Shown here piece after piece: positions 28,018 to 40,539 of a stretch of 64,000 nucleotides of DNA. Position numbers and translations under genes: made by a program. The DNA comes from Pohlia nutans. Its lineage: Eukaryota; Streptophyta; Bryopsida; Bryales; Mniaceae. Each line of letters opens with the position of its first letter. Within the stretch, counting starts at the first letter, position 1. The stretch covers positions 9,054,501 to 9,118,500 of the forward strand of contig CM040086.1 of NCBI GenBank assembly GCA_022496805.1, written 5' to 3'. The notes beneath the pieces are model-generated. The model did no database searches. It saw only the letters and a list, made by a program, of their open reading frames with translations, and was not told where the DNA came from.

Positions 28018-29448
28018 GGCTTTAATGTCTTGATTCAACACAGTTTTCAAAGATTCGTTATAAAATGTTTGATGAAAGCAAAGTTGTAAATGTCAATGTG
28101 AAGATAACATCTGTACGATTGGATTCATCATATTTTTTATTAATATTTTTTAATTAATTTTGCAAGGTTTTCTCTTGAAATTCAATTTAAAATCCAAAAT
28201 TAACAAAAAAAAATCAATAAATATTTTAATGAAATTGGAATATTACTACAAGATGGTATGGTGTTCATTATTCGATTCTACTTATCATGGAAAATCATGT
28301 TTAACACCTAAAGTACCAAGAGGACATATTGTGTCCACGAATAATTTTATTACTTGAATAATTTGTTTGGATTTCATAATTTTGACTCAATGTTAACTAG
28401 AGAATTGAAAATGTTCGTTTCAAGAACACAAAAAAACTTCAAGATTTGCAATTACGTTGATTGATTCATTGGGAAAAAACTAAAACGTCAACGTAGGTGA
28501 ACCTGAGACATAGTAGTTAGGGCGGTTGATGACTTGGAGGGCGTTTTCACACTTGGACGTCACATTTGTAAAAAAAAAGAAGTATCCAGTATGTAAAATA
28601 TTTTCCAATACTGCATCATTAACACTATAAAATAATTACGGAAAACGTTTGAATATATTTTAAATGGAATCTTTTCAAAATAATTGGAATCTTTTGTACA
28701 TATTTTATATTATTTTGGAATATTTTGGAATATTCCAAATATATATTTGAATTCTTTAAAAAAAATTGCAATGTAAAAATTAATAACGATCACAAACACC
28801 GGTTCAACGAGTCACCAACAAGTCACCTCACCCAAATATAAATCTTTGAGAATCAATCATTGTTGTTGTATTTAGTTTTAGAACACCATTTTTTGTGGGC
28901 ACCTAGATATAGTACATCTTTGTATGCTCCTAAACTTTCAAACGCTAATCATGGTTTCTAAATTTATGAGAAAGTTTGCAATGAATGACCTATTGGTTTT
29001 ATTCAAAATTTTCAAAAATCAACTTCTGATCAAACCTTATAATCATGTAATATATACGGTAGATTGTTCTGAAAATTAATGTACAATCTCATGACTAAGT
29101 CCTTTATGAACTTCAACGGTGAAGTTTTCTACATGAATATCAATCAAGAGATACAATTGCCTTTCTGAAAGCATCACGAAAAAGTGATAAAATTTTAGGA
29201 ATGAGCATGGTCCTTTAGGGGTTAAGGTCTGACTTTTTGAACTAAGAATGAAACTTGACATATACGACTTTTGTTATTTTTCAAAAATTCACATTATCTT
29301 GTTTTGAAAATCCATACCGTACAAATAGTAGTCAACTAGCACAAAAATTGAGAGATTTTGGATGGATGAAAAACATCACAGTATATGATGAAAAGACGTG
29401 TCAAAAATCATGCAGCGTTTAGAATATGGACGCTAGCGTGTCAAAGGG
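28018..29448. mobile_element. TTAA-flanked element, family B (copy 2), nested in E and itself carrying an insert
   Basis: TTAA at 28014-28017 and 29449-29452. The homologous E copy has one TTAA at 30461-30464, an exact empty site. Its interior carries the further insertion 28305-29221. Confidence 0.8.
28305..29221. mobile_element. TTAA-flanked element nested in family B
   Basis: 917 bp between TTAA at 28301-28304 and 29222-29225. The right end GGTCCTTTAGGGG matches family C; the left end CACCTAAAGTACC is diverged. Empty sites are present in the family B copies at 8965-8968 and, inverted, near 37675. Confidence 0.75.
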
Positions 29449-29610
29449 TTAATTAAAATTTAGGCCATGAAAAATGAGTTCTATTGCCTTTGAGCTTAAT
29501 TAACAAAATGCAGTTTACCAAATATAATTTCTACTCCACTTTGAATTTTGGAAAATTTTGAAAATTGAGTATTTTATTGAAGTTACAAGTTCTACATGTA
29601 TTAGGGCCAC

Positions 29611-30214
29611 CTTCCATGTGGAGTCGGGCCGGTCCTAGATTCTAGCACTGCAACGATTAAAAAATAGCAAAGCACTTCCATGCACTCACGGGTAGAGCAA
29701 TCCAGTAGATAAAATTAGAAAATTTCCACAAAGCAACCAATCACGTAGCCCACCGATGGCACGGTGATTTGGATGGAATGTAGAATCCGCTTTCTCGCTC
29801 ACCGAACATGGGTGGAAGTTGGGACCTCATTTTCTGTCTTTTAGTGCTTTCCACCGGCCCGATGCTCACATGGAAGCCCGCCCTTATTATGGTGTAGCAA
29901 GAGATTGTAAAATTAGATACATGCAAAATTTTCAGTTATTGTAATGTTCTTGATTGTGAATTAAGCCCGTGGTGAAAAAATCGGATTCTTTTGGTACATT
30001 TTGTAATCGATACGAATTTTCCTTCAAATCACTTCCAAAAATCATAGTAATTAAAAAATTTCACCAAAATTTATGAAAAATTCATGGTTTGTAGTAGACA
30101 CACGGCTTCATCTACTAAAAATATAAAATTGAATATTTATCTTATTTATAATGGAAAAATTGGGTGTGGTATGTAAAACACAGTTCTATGGCCATAGACC
30201 CAAGGATTTAGGAG
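29611..30214. other. Intergenic DNA
   Basis: Nothing recognised apart from AT-rich sequence. Confidence 0.4.
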
Positions 30215-30218
30215 TTAA

Positions 30219-30607
30219 CTCTTAAATGCCTGGGAGGCCAAATATGGCTTGTGAATGTAATTCACTATTCAATTCCAACTGCTACATGAATGATTTTCAT
30301 TCAATTCTTTGTTGAAAGATTTTTCTTGGTCATACCACATCTTCAAATTAAATTCTCATCATTCAAGTTATTTTTAGATTTTACATGAGTTCCAATTACA
30401 AAAAGAGTTGTAAAAAGGGTTCACCATGTAGTGTATTTTGGATTTTTTTGTTTTTTTACTTAAACTAAATTTAGGCTATGAAAATGAGTTCTATTGCATT
30501 TGAGGTTAATTAACAAATAGAAGCTTACCAAATCTAGTTTCTACTCCACTTTGAATTTTTGGAAAAAAACTAAAAATTTAGTGTTTTATCGGAGTTACAA
30601 GTTCCAC
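30219..30607. mobile_element. TTAA-type element E (copy 2), uninterrupted
   Basis: Begins after TTAA 30215-30218 with CTCTTAAATGCC. Matches the two halves of E copy 1 and supplies the empty site for family B. Right end unresolved. Confidence 0.55.
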
Positions 30608-31200
30608 ATGTTCCACAAGTTTTGGAATGAGCAGCTATTTGATGCAGCTTGAAGATGCTCTTAATATGTATGTCTTTATCAGATACTCGGTCATACGTAG
30701 AAGACTTGTCATTTTTCATTCCCCGTTTCGTGGAAACAATGAACAATGGCTGAATATTATACTTATATTTTTGTCTTCTTGTGACCAAAACCACTCACCA
30801 GCGCTAACATATCCCATGTGCATGGCGCCGTTTCATTCCTTTTTCATTTATAGCAAGTGAAAATGACACATTTCCTAGTAGTGGGTGTAGCTCTTTGAGA
30901 GGCAAGGATATGTGCAAAGTGATCAACAACCTTCAAAGAGTTGCATCAGAATACAATGCAGGTCCTGAAATTCTGGATAAAACTTGATGATTCATTGGAG
31001 AGATAGAACCGCACCTCATATGGAGAAAACTTGGAGCCCAAGTGGTCCAAATTTCAGTCCCTTTGCTCCCAAGTTACCGGACGTGAGCGACAGTATGTCA
31101 AAGTTTGAGGGGTACACATCACCCTAAACAATTATAAAATTTCATGTGGTAATTTTAAACAAAAATTAAATACTTTACTTTGAAATTGATCATGACTTAA

Positions 31201-31690
31201 TCCCTAAACGTCCTCATTCCTCTCGAGATTGGGCAGTTTTGCAAAGATGCATTATAAAATGCAACAAAGAAGGATATTTTGAACTTGATGTACGAATAAA
31301 AGTTTTACATTATGAATTTTAGATTTTATTCATACAATTAGATTTGCAATTGCTATCAACATTATTTTTGTGTAAAATTTTGAACTTAAAATTCAAACCT
31401 ACTTTGTAATTTGATTACAAATAAAATATTGACAATCTGTGAATGAAATTTGTTGTGATGGGTTGAAATGGAATACTTTAAGTGTGATTTTATGAGTTGA
31501 TTTTTTCAAGAGCATAATTAGACTAAGTCTAAGCGAATTTTTTTAGTGAATCCCTACAATATGAAATGAGCCAAAAAAAAAATTCGCAAATCATCCCTTT
31601 GCTAATCGGATCACACATGCATGAAAGCTAATTTCCCATAAAATCTATATATGGTTAAAAATTCGCTCTACCAAAAGTCAATGACACATG
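31201..31690. mobile_element. TTAA-type element, family F (diverged copy)
   Basis: TTAA 31197-31200 followed by TCCCTAAACGTCCTC. The interior (GCAGTTTTGCAAAGATGCAT, TTTGTTGTGATGGGTT) matches family F copies at 37986-38551 and 39948-40515 (both inverted relative to it) and 52441-53009. The right end is decayed. Confidence 0.6.
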
Positions 31691-31748
31691 AGAAAAGCAA
31701 CATAACATTCAGTATTCTTTGAGCCTGCTGCCCTCCCTTGCATGGAAT

Positions 31749-31809
31749 GATGTGGAATATCCCGCATCATTTCATTTTTCCAACGAAATGATGTGGGATA
31801 TTCCACATC
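31749..31809. repeat. 25-bp stem hairpin
   Basis: Arms 31749-31773 and 31785-31809 match at 24 of 25 positions around an 11-base loop (core GATGTGGAATATCCC / GGGATATTCCACATC). Could be a tiny MITE or a hairpin RNA; no other evidence. Confidence 0.7.
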
Positions 31810-31873
31810 CCATTAGTAGCTATGGGGACACGTGGCATTAAGCAAGAGCAAGCAACCATGGTGCACAGTAATC

Positions 31874-32025
31874 GAAAGCACAATTCAACAATGTTTTTTC
31901 ATTGTTTATTTGATTGATTCTCAACTCAATAGTGTTTTGTCATTGAAAGCACAATTCAACAGTGTTTTTTCATTGTTTATTTGATTGATTCTCACTCAAT
32001 AGTGTTTCGTCATTGTTTATTTGAT
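31874..32025. repeat. Two-unit tandem repeat (~71 bp)
   Basis: GAAAGCACAATTCAACA and the following TTTTTTCATTGTTTATTTG recur head to tail, the second unit slightly shortened. Slippage product; no coding content. Confidence 0.7.
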
Positions 32026-33076
32026 TCAATAATTCTTTCAATTAGAAATCACTGGTCACTCTATATATAAAGGTGGATGAAACTTAAAAGGTAGTCTCTT
32101 TGAAGGCTACTGAATGTTATGAACTTTGTTTTTGTACATCATTGATTTTTTGAATGGTTGGATGTTTAGGAGTTAAAGTAAACTGGAAGTAGAGTATATT
32201 GTTATAATCCCCCGCATATCAATCCATTAGCCTTTTCATGCGACCTAATTTCTATTGATTTTTCAAATGTTCATTTGAATGTTCATTGAACTTTTTAAAA
32301 TTTTAAAGAAAAGGACCATCTTGGTTCATTAGATTAGTCATCTCAAAACCTATCCATCTATGTGTGATTGTGAAGTAAGATGAAGGGTTGAGGGAAAGAG
32401 AAGGAAAGACGATTTGAGGTATACCGGTAGTCATCCACACACCTACCAAATTATATTTTTTGAAAGATTCTATTTTGAAAAATACCTTATTCTTAAAATA
32501 TCGTCTAAGATATTTTCCTCACTAAAAAAAATAAAAACCTATAAGAACAAATCAATTTTTCAAAATTTTTGACGTCTACTACAGGTATTGAATTGATTTA
32601 TTTTGACCCTACTTGTGGGGGTACAATATCTTCGAAGGACGGCTCACCAGAAGAAAATGAAAAGAAAAAGAAATGGAAAGAGCCCCGTGAGTAAAGGAAA
32701 AGAAAAACAACTAATTTTTTAATTTTTTAATTTTAATTTTAATTTTGAAACAACAGGACATTTTATTCCTTTGAGAAAGAAAAACAACTAATTAAAAGAC
32801 GGAAAATCACGGAAGGGAGTCTGTGTGCGAACCTGCGAACCTTCCACCGAACCTCAGGCTGGGACGCAGCTTCGGGCCGAAGCTAGTGTAAGAGCGTATT
32901 TGATCGGGCTTTGGCCCTGCCTCACAGATTGGCCATTGCAACGACTGTTTGTTTGAATTCGTCAGAGTGTTTCTAAGCAGGAAATTACGAAGCAGAAAAT
33001 CGCCGTGTTTCTGCGGAGGAGGAATTTCCATTTCTTTAATTGACAATTCCGTTCACAGTATTAATTTCCTTTCACA
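32026..33076. other. Upstream flank of the AMSH gene
   Basis: A-rich and T-rich runs to about 32810, then a GC-richer stretch to 33076 that is probably promoter and 5' UTR. No other gene seen. Confidence 0.4.
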
Positions 33077-36000
33077 ATGAAGGGTACTCTGAGTATTGCT
33101 GCCAAGACGAAGAAGCTCGATGTGGATAGTCGCTTGTCGTTGAAGTATTATTACCGGACGGCGGACAATCTCCTCAAGCAGGTGCCAACGAGAATCGGAT
33201 TGCCGCTTTTTCGCTGATCGTTTTATTGGATTGCGTTAAATAGGGCTGATTCAAAAATGCCTTCGGTTAATTAGGGTTTCGCTTTTCGTGTTTTTTTTTG
33301 TAGGCTGGAATTTATCGCGATGAGGGGAATTCTATTGATTACTACATTCTTCTACTTCGGTTTTCCAGGTATTGATTCGTTTTTGGCAATTTGAGAATTG
33401 GATGTGGAGCTAGGTTTTCATGTTCAGTTCAATGTATCGGTGCTCACAAGGCTAGCCACATATGATCACGGTACTCAGCTCGGATTGAATTTCGCCTTCG
33501 AGAATTTAACTGAAATCTTTGTCTTCATGCGCAGTTTGGTTTCTGAGACCATACCCGAGCATCGCGACTACAGATTGTATCCTAAGGAAAAGAAAGACTA
33601 CACAAGAGTAAGCCTGGAGATTTTTTGATAATTTGGCTGTTTGTAGATGATCGTAATTTACAGGATGAGAACCTCAATCGTTCATTAGTTTAAAAAATAT
33701 ATTCTCCTTGAACTGCAGAGATTGTTAGATGTTATCACGGAGCTTGAAAAGCTGAAACCTCAAGTTCAGAAGCAAGTTGATCAGTACAACAGAGCTTTTC
33801 TCAATTCTACGTCACCTTCTTCCAAGAGCTCGCCTTTCACTCCATATAACAATTCTTCCTCATATAACACGCCTTCTTCATACAATGGCACGCTGCAACT
33901 CGATTCCGGAACGGCGCGGCCTTCTTATAGTAGGAACCAGCCGTTTGCAGGGGTTTCAAGTTATGAAAAGGTACGCTGCATATTGTATCTGCAGTTGTGA
34001 ACGTACCATTTTATTTTCAAGCTGCAGGATGTAATTAGTTTTCGTGCTTTATTTTTGTGATTCATTTAAGAAATATCTCATTGGAGTTTGAATTTATACT
34101 CGCTGATCATGGGGGTGCGTGCAGTTTGGTGACCAAGGAACTCGAGATCATGCGTCGGGTTACGGTGACTCATATAACCCGCCAAGCTCATCTCATGTTA
34201 ACGCTTACCTGGACGAACAATTTAAAGCTTTGTGAGAACCTGCTTACGCTTATCGCAATAGTTTGGATTTTGGAAGGAGCCTTTTGAAAGCGTTTCTTCC
34301 CACGTCAAGTCAAAGTACCTGTGCCGTTCTTTGTTTTGGGCGGTCTATCAGTTGGAAATTGTAGTTAGCATTAATTGTGTGATAATTTTGGTGTTGGTTT
34401 TGAGCGTGCAGGTCCTTGAACATTCCAAGACCTAAGGAGGAAACACTTTCTAGACACTCTATTCTTGGACCAGTTACTCAGCGACCACGAAGAGAGTCTG
34501 TACCTGTTAAGGTATGCACTATTTTATACAATCTGAAAGTGGCCAGAGTGGTGGGCTTTAGGCTTTTCTTTTTGTTACATGTATATTATGATGTCGTAAA
34601 CTCTGTATTGACAGGAGTCCAATGATTCCTTTTTCCTCATTTTAAATGTGTAGGTACAATACCCAAGTAATATTGTTGGGACACCAATCGAGCTACCAAG
34701 GTTTGTCAAATAGACTCGTTTGTTGCATGCTGAAGTGTGAGTTTTGGTTTTGTGCAGTTCTTATGCTTGTAATTAATCCTTGGAGGTATTTTCCTGTAGC
34801 TGCAATTCTTGCAGGTTTGGATCTAGCAATGTTAACATCCATGATCAATTCTAAATGTCTGATTGGTGATGTTTTACATCGGTGTTGCTGTTCTGCAAGT
34901 TAGATCTCTCTGATGTTTGCCGTGATGGGCGCTTGGGGTGAAGCTTTTTCCAGGATTGGACTGTTCCTGCTCAGGCTCCAGACTCTTCCACAAGTGGGCT
35001 TGCATCTGCAAACCTGGCTGTGTCTTCAACTGTTGCATCTTTGGATTCTCTATCACATCCTGCCTCTCAATCATCTCTTGCAATTGATGTAGCTCCTCCA
35101 ATGACACTCATAAGACAGCCGTTGCCACCTCCTATTGCCGCTCCTGTACAGACCCTGCAATCTGGGCTTGACATCCATGACCACTCTCAAACCCAGTTGC
35201 CACCTGCCCTGGTGGCTGGTCCTCATCCTGGACCAGCACAAACTCTAGACGGTGATTTGTCCAAGGGACCCAAGCATTTGCATATAGTAGGCACCTATGA
35301 CACTGTCTTCGTTGTTGCTTTGGTTGGTGTTGTTGATCTTTGCCTTTGCCAAGTAGAGGATCAATTGATCCAGAATTCGCATATGCAGTTCAAGTGTGTT
35401 ATTGAAACCACTTTCTTATTATGGAGACTTATATCACAATGTGCATGGTTTTCCTCCAGTCTACAAAAATGATGGACGAGTTTTTGCGGTTGGCCAAAGC
35501 CAATACTGCTCGCAATCTTGAGACATGCGGGGTTCTTTCAGGGTCTCTGGTGAGCACTACCTGAATATCTGCCGCTCAATTATTACCTTCTGTTTTCTAA
35601 GACAAAACTTCAGGTATCGTGATTTGTTGTTGTTCTGTCAGTTAACAAGAGTTCGATGGAATTCTAACTAGATAATTATGTATTCTTTCTTCTAGAAGAA
35701 GGGCATATTTTATGTTTCTACCCTGATCGTACCGAAGCAAGAAGCTACATCTGACTCCGTAAGTTTCTTCTTTTTATTGTTTATTTTGTCCCGTTTCCTT
35801 TGAAGAGATGGACATGTTACAGGGATGCAACATGTTAGTTTTGATAAGCTTTTAATACCATCGCTTGTAATCAACAACGTGAAGTATTCCAGCAAGATTG
35901 TCCTTCAAATTTTTTTGGGGGGTTGCTATGTCACAGTGCCAAACAATCAACGAGGAGGAAATATTTGATTCTCAAGACAAGCGAGGTCTTTTTCAGCTTG

Positions 36001-37082
36001 GTTGGATACATGTAAGTTTATATAGTCTGCAGGGTTGTTTTCCATCAGAAAATATAAATGATCAGAAACTTTCTAATATCCTTTATTGCCTCATATGCTG
36101 CATGACTTGATTGGAACAGGGTTTCAACTAAACAATTCTGCTGGTTGTGCAGACACATCCATCACAAACGTGTTTCATGTCCTCTATTGATCTCCATACC
36201 CATTATGCGTATCAGGTCAGTGAGGCGGTCACTGGGAGTCTCAAGTAATTTCAAAAATGAAAAGTTGACTTGATTGAAATCATATACAACTGATTAACAC
36301 TAATAGTCTCTTGGATTTGAAACTTCCGCTTCATAGGCTGTAAACAAAATTTAGTTTCAGGTTTGTACTGTGTATGTTGACAAGTGCTTAGTTTGTAATT
36401 ATTTGAAGTTTGTGCTATATAGAAATTAAGGATTCTTGCTTGCAGAAAATGGACTAGTTGGAATATGTCACAAACACAAACATCTTTGTGCATCTGTGGA
36501 GTTCTACTTGTGGATATGTCTCGTCACTTGTGCTCACATTAGTTATAATTTCCTACAGATCATGTTGCAAGAGGCCATCGCTATAGTAATGGCGCCAACT
36601 GACGTTCGGTATGTTATGGTCAAATTTTCTGGTCCAATTGATATGATGTTTGCAACATTTCTGGTAGTCGGTACTGTCCCTACTTAGGAGATTATTGCCA
36701 TGTAGTCATGCTTTAAATTTTGATGAAGATGTTGAAAGTGATGTCACCTAAAACTGGTGCACATATCCATATTATATTGCCCTGTTTGTAGCGTTGATTC
36801 CCTAGATCCATTTGTTACGCAGAAATGGCTAACGCATCTCATTGTCTTAAAAAGAGTGATGAAACAACGTGCTCATAGTTTTAAATCTGTCCATGCAGAC
36901 CTTTTGGTATCTTCCGCCTAGCTGATCCTGGTGGTGTCAAAGTGATTCAACAATGTCAGGAGCGTGGTTTTCATCCCCATGAGAATCCTCCTGATGGGGG
37001 CCCAATATACGAGCACTGCAGTCATGTTTATATGAACCCAAAACTGCAGTTTGATGTCATAGATCTACGAGCAGATTCATAG
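33077..37082 (+). CDS. AMSH-type deubiquitinase (JAMM/MPN+ metalloprotease)
   Basis: Cleaves ubiquitin chains (K63 preference in the family) on ESCRT and endosomal cargo. Exons: 33077-33181, 33304-33368, 33535-33607, 33719-33970, 34125-34231, 34412-34511, 34654-34700, 34954-35286, 35460-35549, 35696-35758, 35937-36011, 36153-36215, 36559-36608, 36899-37082. The N-terminal MIT-like helical region (SLKYYYRTADNLLKQ) is followed by a Ser/Pro-rich linker. The C-terminal MPN+ domain has the NLETCG glutamate and the zinc motif HTHPSQTCFMSSID (HxH, Asp). It ends KLQFDVIDLRADS. Phases agree everywhere except 34700 to 34954, where a further small exon or different splice site is needed. The last intron and last exon are duplicated at 51985-53384. 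Confidence 0.88.
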
Positions 37083-37411
37083 TGTACATGTGCCAATTTA
37101 TGTAATTACCTGCAATTTTAGGATATTGGTAGGTTAGCTGTTTCTCGTGGGAATCTTATTTTTTTTGTCTTGATGGAGTGCACCCCATGAGAAGTCACAC
37201 CTTAATTGTACATTCTTTCAGGGGGTTCCAGGTCAGTAATGTATCAGCTATCGACTTTTGTCATGCCCTCCATGAAAATGGTCAGTATATGAACATGTAA
37301 TTACCATTTATTCCAGATTGTAGTGAATTGGTGATCAAGTTCTCATCAAGAACATCCGAGGGATTTTTTTCTTCGAGAAACTCTTACTGTTGTTTCCAAA
37401 TTGACCTTTAA

Positions 37412-37981
37412 CCCTGTGATGCGCCAGCATCCATATTCTGGACCTTTAACCCTGTGACGCTCCAGCATCCATATTCTTTACGTTGGATGATTTCTGACGC
37501 GTCCTTTCACCACATATGGTGCTGTTTTTCATCCATCCAAAATTCTCTTGATTCTTGTGCTAGTTGACTATCTTTTGTACGGTATGGTTTTTCAAAATAA
37601 GATAATGTGAATTTTTGAAAAATAACAAAAGTGATTTATGTCAAGTTTCATTCTTAGTTCAAAAAGTGAGACCTTAAACATGATTTTCCAAAATAAGTAG
37701 AATCAAATAATGGAAACCATACCATCTTGTAGTGCATATTATTCCAATTTCATTACAATATTTTTTAAATTTTTTGTGTTAATTTTGGATTTTTAATTGA
37801 ATTTCAAGAGAAAACCTTGCAAAATTGATTAAAAATTATTAATAAAGAATATGATGAATCCGACGGTACAAATGTTATCTTCACATTGACATTTATAACT
37901 TTTCTTTGTACATCAAGTGCATTTTTGTTTTTCATCAAACATTTTATAACAAATTTTTGAAAATAGTGTTGAATCGGGACG
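37412..37981. mobile_element. TTAA-flanked element, family B (copy 3, inverted)
   Basis: TTAA at 37408-37411, with a second TTAA at 37446-37449 because the first 38 bp (CCCTGTGA-GC-CCAGCATCC) are repeated in tandem. The right TTAA at 37982-37985 is shared with the next element. The interior is the reverse complement of family B elsewhere and keeps empty both TTAA sites that are occupied in other copies. Confidence 0.8.
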
Positions 37982-37985
37982 TTAA

Positions 37986-38551
37986 CCCCTAACCGCCCAA
38001 CCGTGCATATTTTGCATGATGTACGGATTTGAACTCCAATTTTTCATCCATCATGCACTTTTTGCAGTGTGAAATTTTTATTGAAACTTTTATGGGAAGT
38101 TAGCTTTGTGCATGTGCGATCCGATTAGAAAGGGGATGATTTGTGAAATTTTTATGCCTCATTTCATGTTGTAGTGTTCCACCCTAAATTTGGAAGATTT
38201 TAGTCTAAAAGGGCTCTTGAAAAAGTCAACTACTAAAAATAAGCAACCAAAAAATCTCCAAAAATCACTACATTTAGAGTATTACATTTCAACCCATCCC
38301 AAAAACCTCATTATTAGATTGTCAATATATTATTCGCAATCATATCACAAAGAGCTCTAAATTTTAAGTTTGAAAATTTATACACAAATATTGGTGATAG
38401 CAATCGCAAATCTAACCGTATGGATAGAATCTAAAATGCATAATGTACAACTTTTATTCATTCATCAAGTTGAAAATATCCCTCTTAATTGCATTTTATA
38501 ATGCATCTTTGAAAAACTGCCAAATCTGAAAAGGGTGAGAACGTTTAGGGG
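37986..38551. mobile_element. TTAA-flanked element, family F
   Basis: 566 bp between TTAA 37982-37985 and 38552-38555, both shared with neighbours. Ends CCCCTAACCGCCC and GTTTAGGGG. The interior matches 39948-40515 and, inverted, 52441-53009. Confidence 0.85.
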
Positions 38552-38555
38552 TTAA

Positions 38556-39358
38556 CCCTTTAGTGCCTAGCAAGCCAGATTATGGTCACTGGGACGTCGG
38601 AAATGCAAATAACAGAGAATCCGTGAAGAATTGGAACTTTAGTTCTGAAGTTCAGATTTGCGCACATACATTACGCACCTTCCAGAAAAAGAAATTTTCA
38701 ATTTGGAATTGTACAATTATCAAAATACCTATCAACAGAACGCAAAAATACTGCAAATACTTGAAAATGCAGTAAATACTTACAAATACAACACATGTAT
38801 TATGCAGTATTTCTTGTGTTTGGAAGTTTGTTATCTTGTTTTGTTTTTTTGTATTGTGTTCTCTTCTTCATCTTCCATTAGTGTGTGTAATCCGATCTTG
38901 ACTAATGTACCCACTCCTGTCAATTTTCAACGTATAAAATTTTGTCCTAAACCGTACATGGAGAAGTCACTTTCACTTATAAATCTCACAATAATTATGT
39001 GTGAGTTTATTTTTGATATGAAAGATTGCAACGGAGAGGTGTTGACATAGGGCATAGCTGAACGTCTTTGCTTTTATTTTTGAAAATTTACCTCAAATTC
39101 TATTTAACTTTGAAGTCACACACCCCCCAAAATCTCGTTTTTGAGCGTGCATTATACAGTTCAAATACATACTATAATCTTCCGATCCCACCATCGGATG
39201 ATTCTCAAATTTTAATAAAATGTGTGCTCTCGAGTTGAGAATAGAATTGTACGGTTACTTTCTAATTTAACCCATTCTATTTTTGATAGTCTCAACCACA
39301 GTGGAAAAACCCACTGAAATCGAGAGCTGTCTGCTACAGTACCCTAGGTACTAAAGGG
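38556..39358 (+). mobile_element. TTAA-flanked non-autonomous element, 803 bp family (copy 2)
   Basis: 803 bp between TTAA 38552-38555 and 39359-39362. Ends CCCTTTAGTGCC and GGTACTAAAGGG. Inverted relative to copy 1 at 7262-8064 and of identical length. It contains a 130-codon ORF at 38658-39050 with no recognisable domain. Confidence 0.85.
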
Positions 39359-39362
39359 TTAA

Positions 39363-39943
39363 ACTTGTCAACGCTTCTGAAATGTCTATTGTGGAAAGTG
39401 CTAATATTCCTTACATACTCCGGTACTTTCAGAAATTTCTAATATAATTTGTAGTTTCTATGAATCTATGAATCCACGTATGTGCCATTCTAATTGCAGA
39501 AAACCTCAAAAATTTTGAGATTTGTTTTGTAATAAGGAACATCTTGTACAAGAGAGTTTTGGATTTCTAACATTAGATGTTGAACAAGTGAAAAAGCACA
39601 TCATGTATCATACTATAGTTAGAGATTTATTCACACCTAAAATATTTATGGTTTCCGTATGTCAAAATCTGTTTATTTCGTACATTAAACTTTTGCATGT
39701 GATTAAATTTTTCATAAATGATTTATGAGTTGAATTCATTTAAATTTGGTTTTTGCTAGTTGGGTTTTAAAAATTTGACTAAAGTGCATCTAGATTTTGG
39801 ATGTGAAGACCAATGTTGAGTAGGAATAAAATATTTTTACCTTTTACAATGGAAACTTGTTTCCAAATGTCTTCATTGTTGACATATCACCTCTTAGTAA
39901 AAAATACTGACACGAACTAATGTAATGGTTGAGAACTTAACCC
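39363..39943. other. AT-rich spacer between TTAA elements
   Basis: Nothing recognised. Confidence 0.4.
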
Positions 39944-39947
39944 TTAA

Positions 39948-40515
39948 CCCCTAACTGCCCAAACAGGCGTTTTTGGCTTGATGTACAGATTTCATCCGTA
40001 TTTTCTCATCCGTCATGCACTTTTTGTGGTGTGATTTTTTTATTGAATTTTTTATGGGAAGTTAGCTTCATGTATGTGCAATTCGATCGAAAAGTAAATG
40101 ATTTTTGAAAAATTATGCCTCATTTTATGTTGTAGTGTTTCACCGAAAATCTTGAAGATTTTGGTCTAAAAGAGTTCTTGAAAAAAAAAACTATTAAAAT
40201 CAAGCATCCAAAAAATCTCCAAAAATCACTACACCTAAAGTACTACACTATAACCCATCACAACAAATTTCATCCACATATTGTCAATATCTTATTCGTA
40301 ATTGAATTACAAAATAATTTTTTATTTTATGTTTCAAAATTTATAAAAAAAGATTAGTGATAGCAATCATAGATCTAACCGTATAGATAGAATCTAAAAT
40401 TGAAAATGTATAACTTTTATTCATACATCAAGTTCTAAATATTCATATTAATTGCATTTTATAATGCATCTTTGAAAAACTGCCTAAACTGGACATAGGT
40501 GAGGACGCTTAGGGG
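39948..40515. mobile_element. TTAA-flanked element, family F
   Basis: 568 bp between TTAA 39944-39947 (itself in a doubled TTAACCC) and 40516-40519. Ends CCCCTAACTGCCC and CGCTTAGGGG. Same family as 37986-38551. Confidence 0.85.
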
Positions 40516-40539
40516 TTAATTGTTTAGGCGTACAATGTA

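Larger units (their letters stand above)
27786..29610. mobile_element. TTAA-type element E (copy 1), interrupted
   Basis: Left TTAA 27782-27785 followed by CTCCTAAACGCC. The sequence 27786-28017 joined to 29449-29605 matches the uninterrupted stretch 30219-30607, so this copy was split by the family B insertion at 28018-29448. The right terminus is not defined. Confidence 0.6.
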
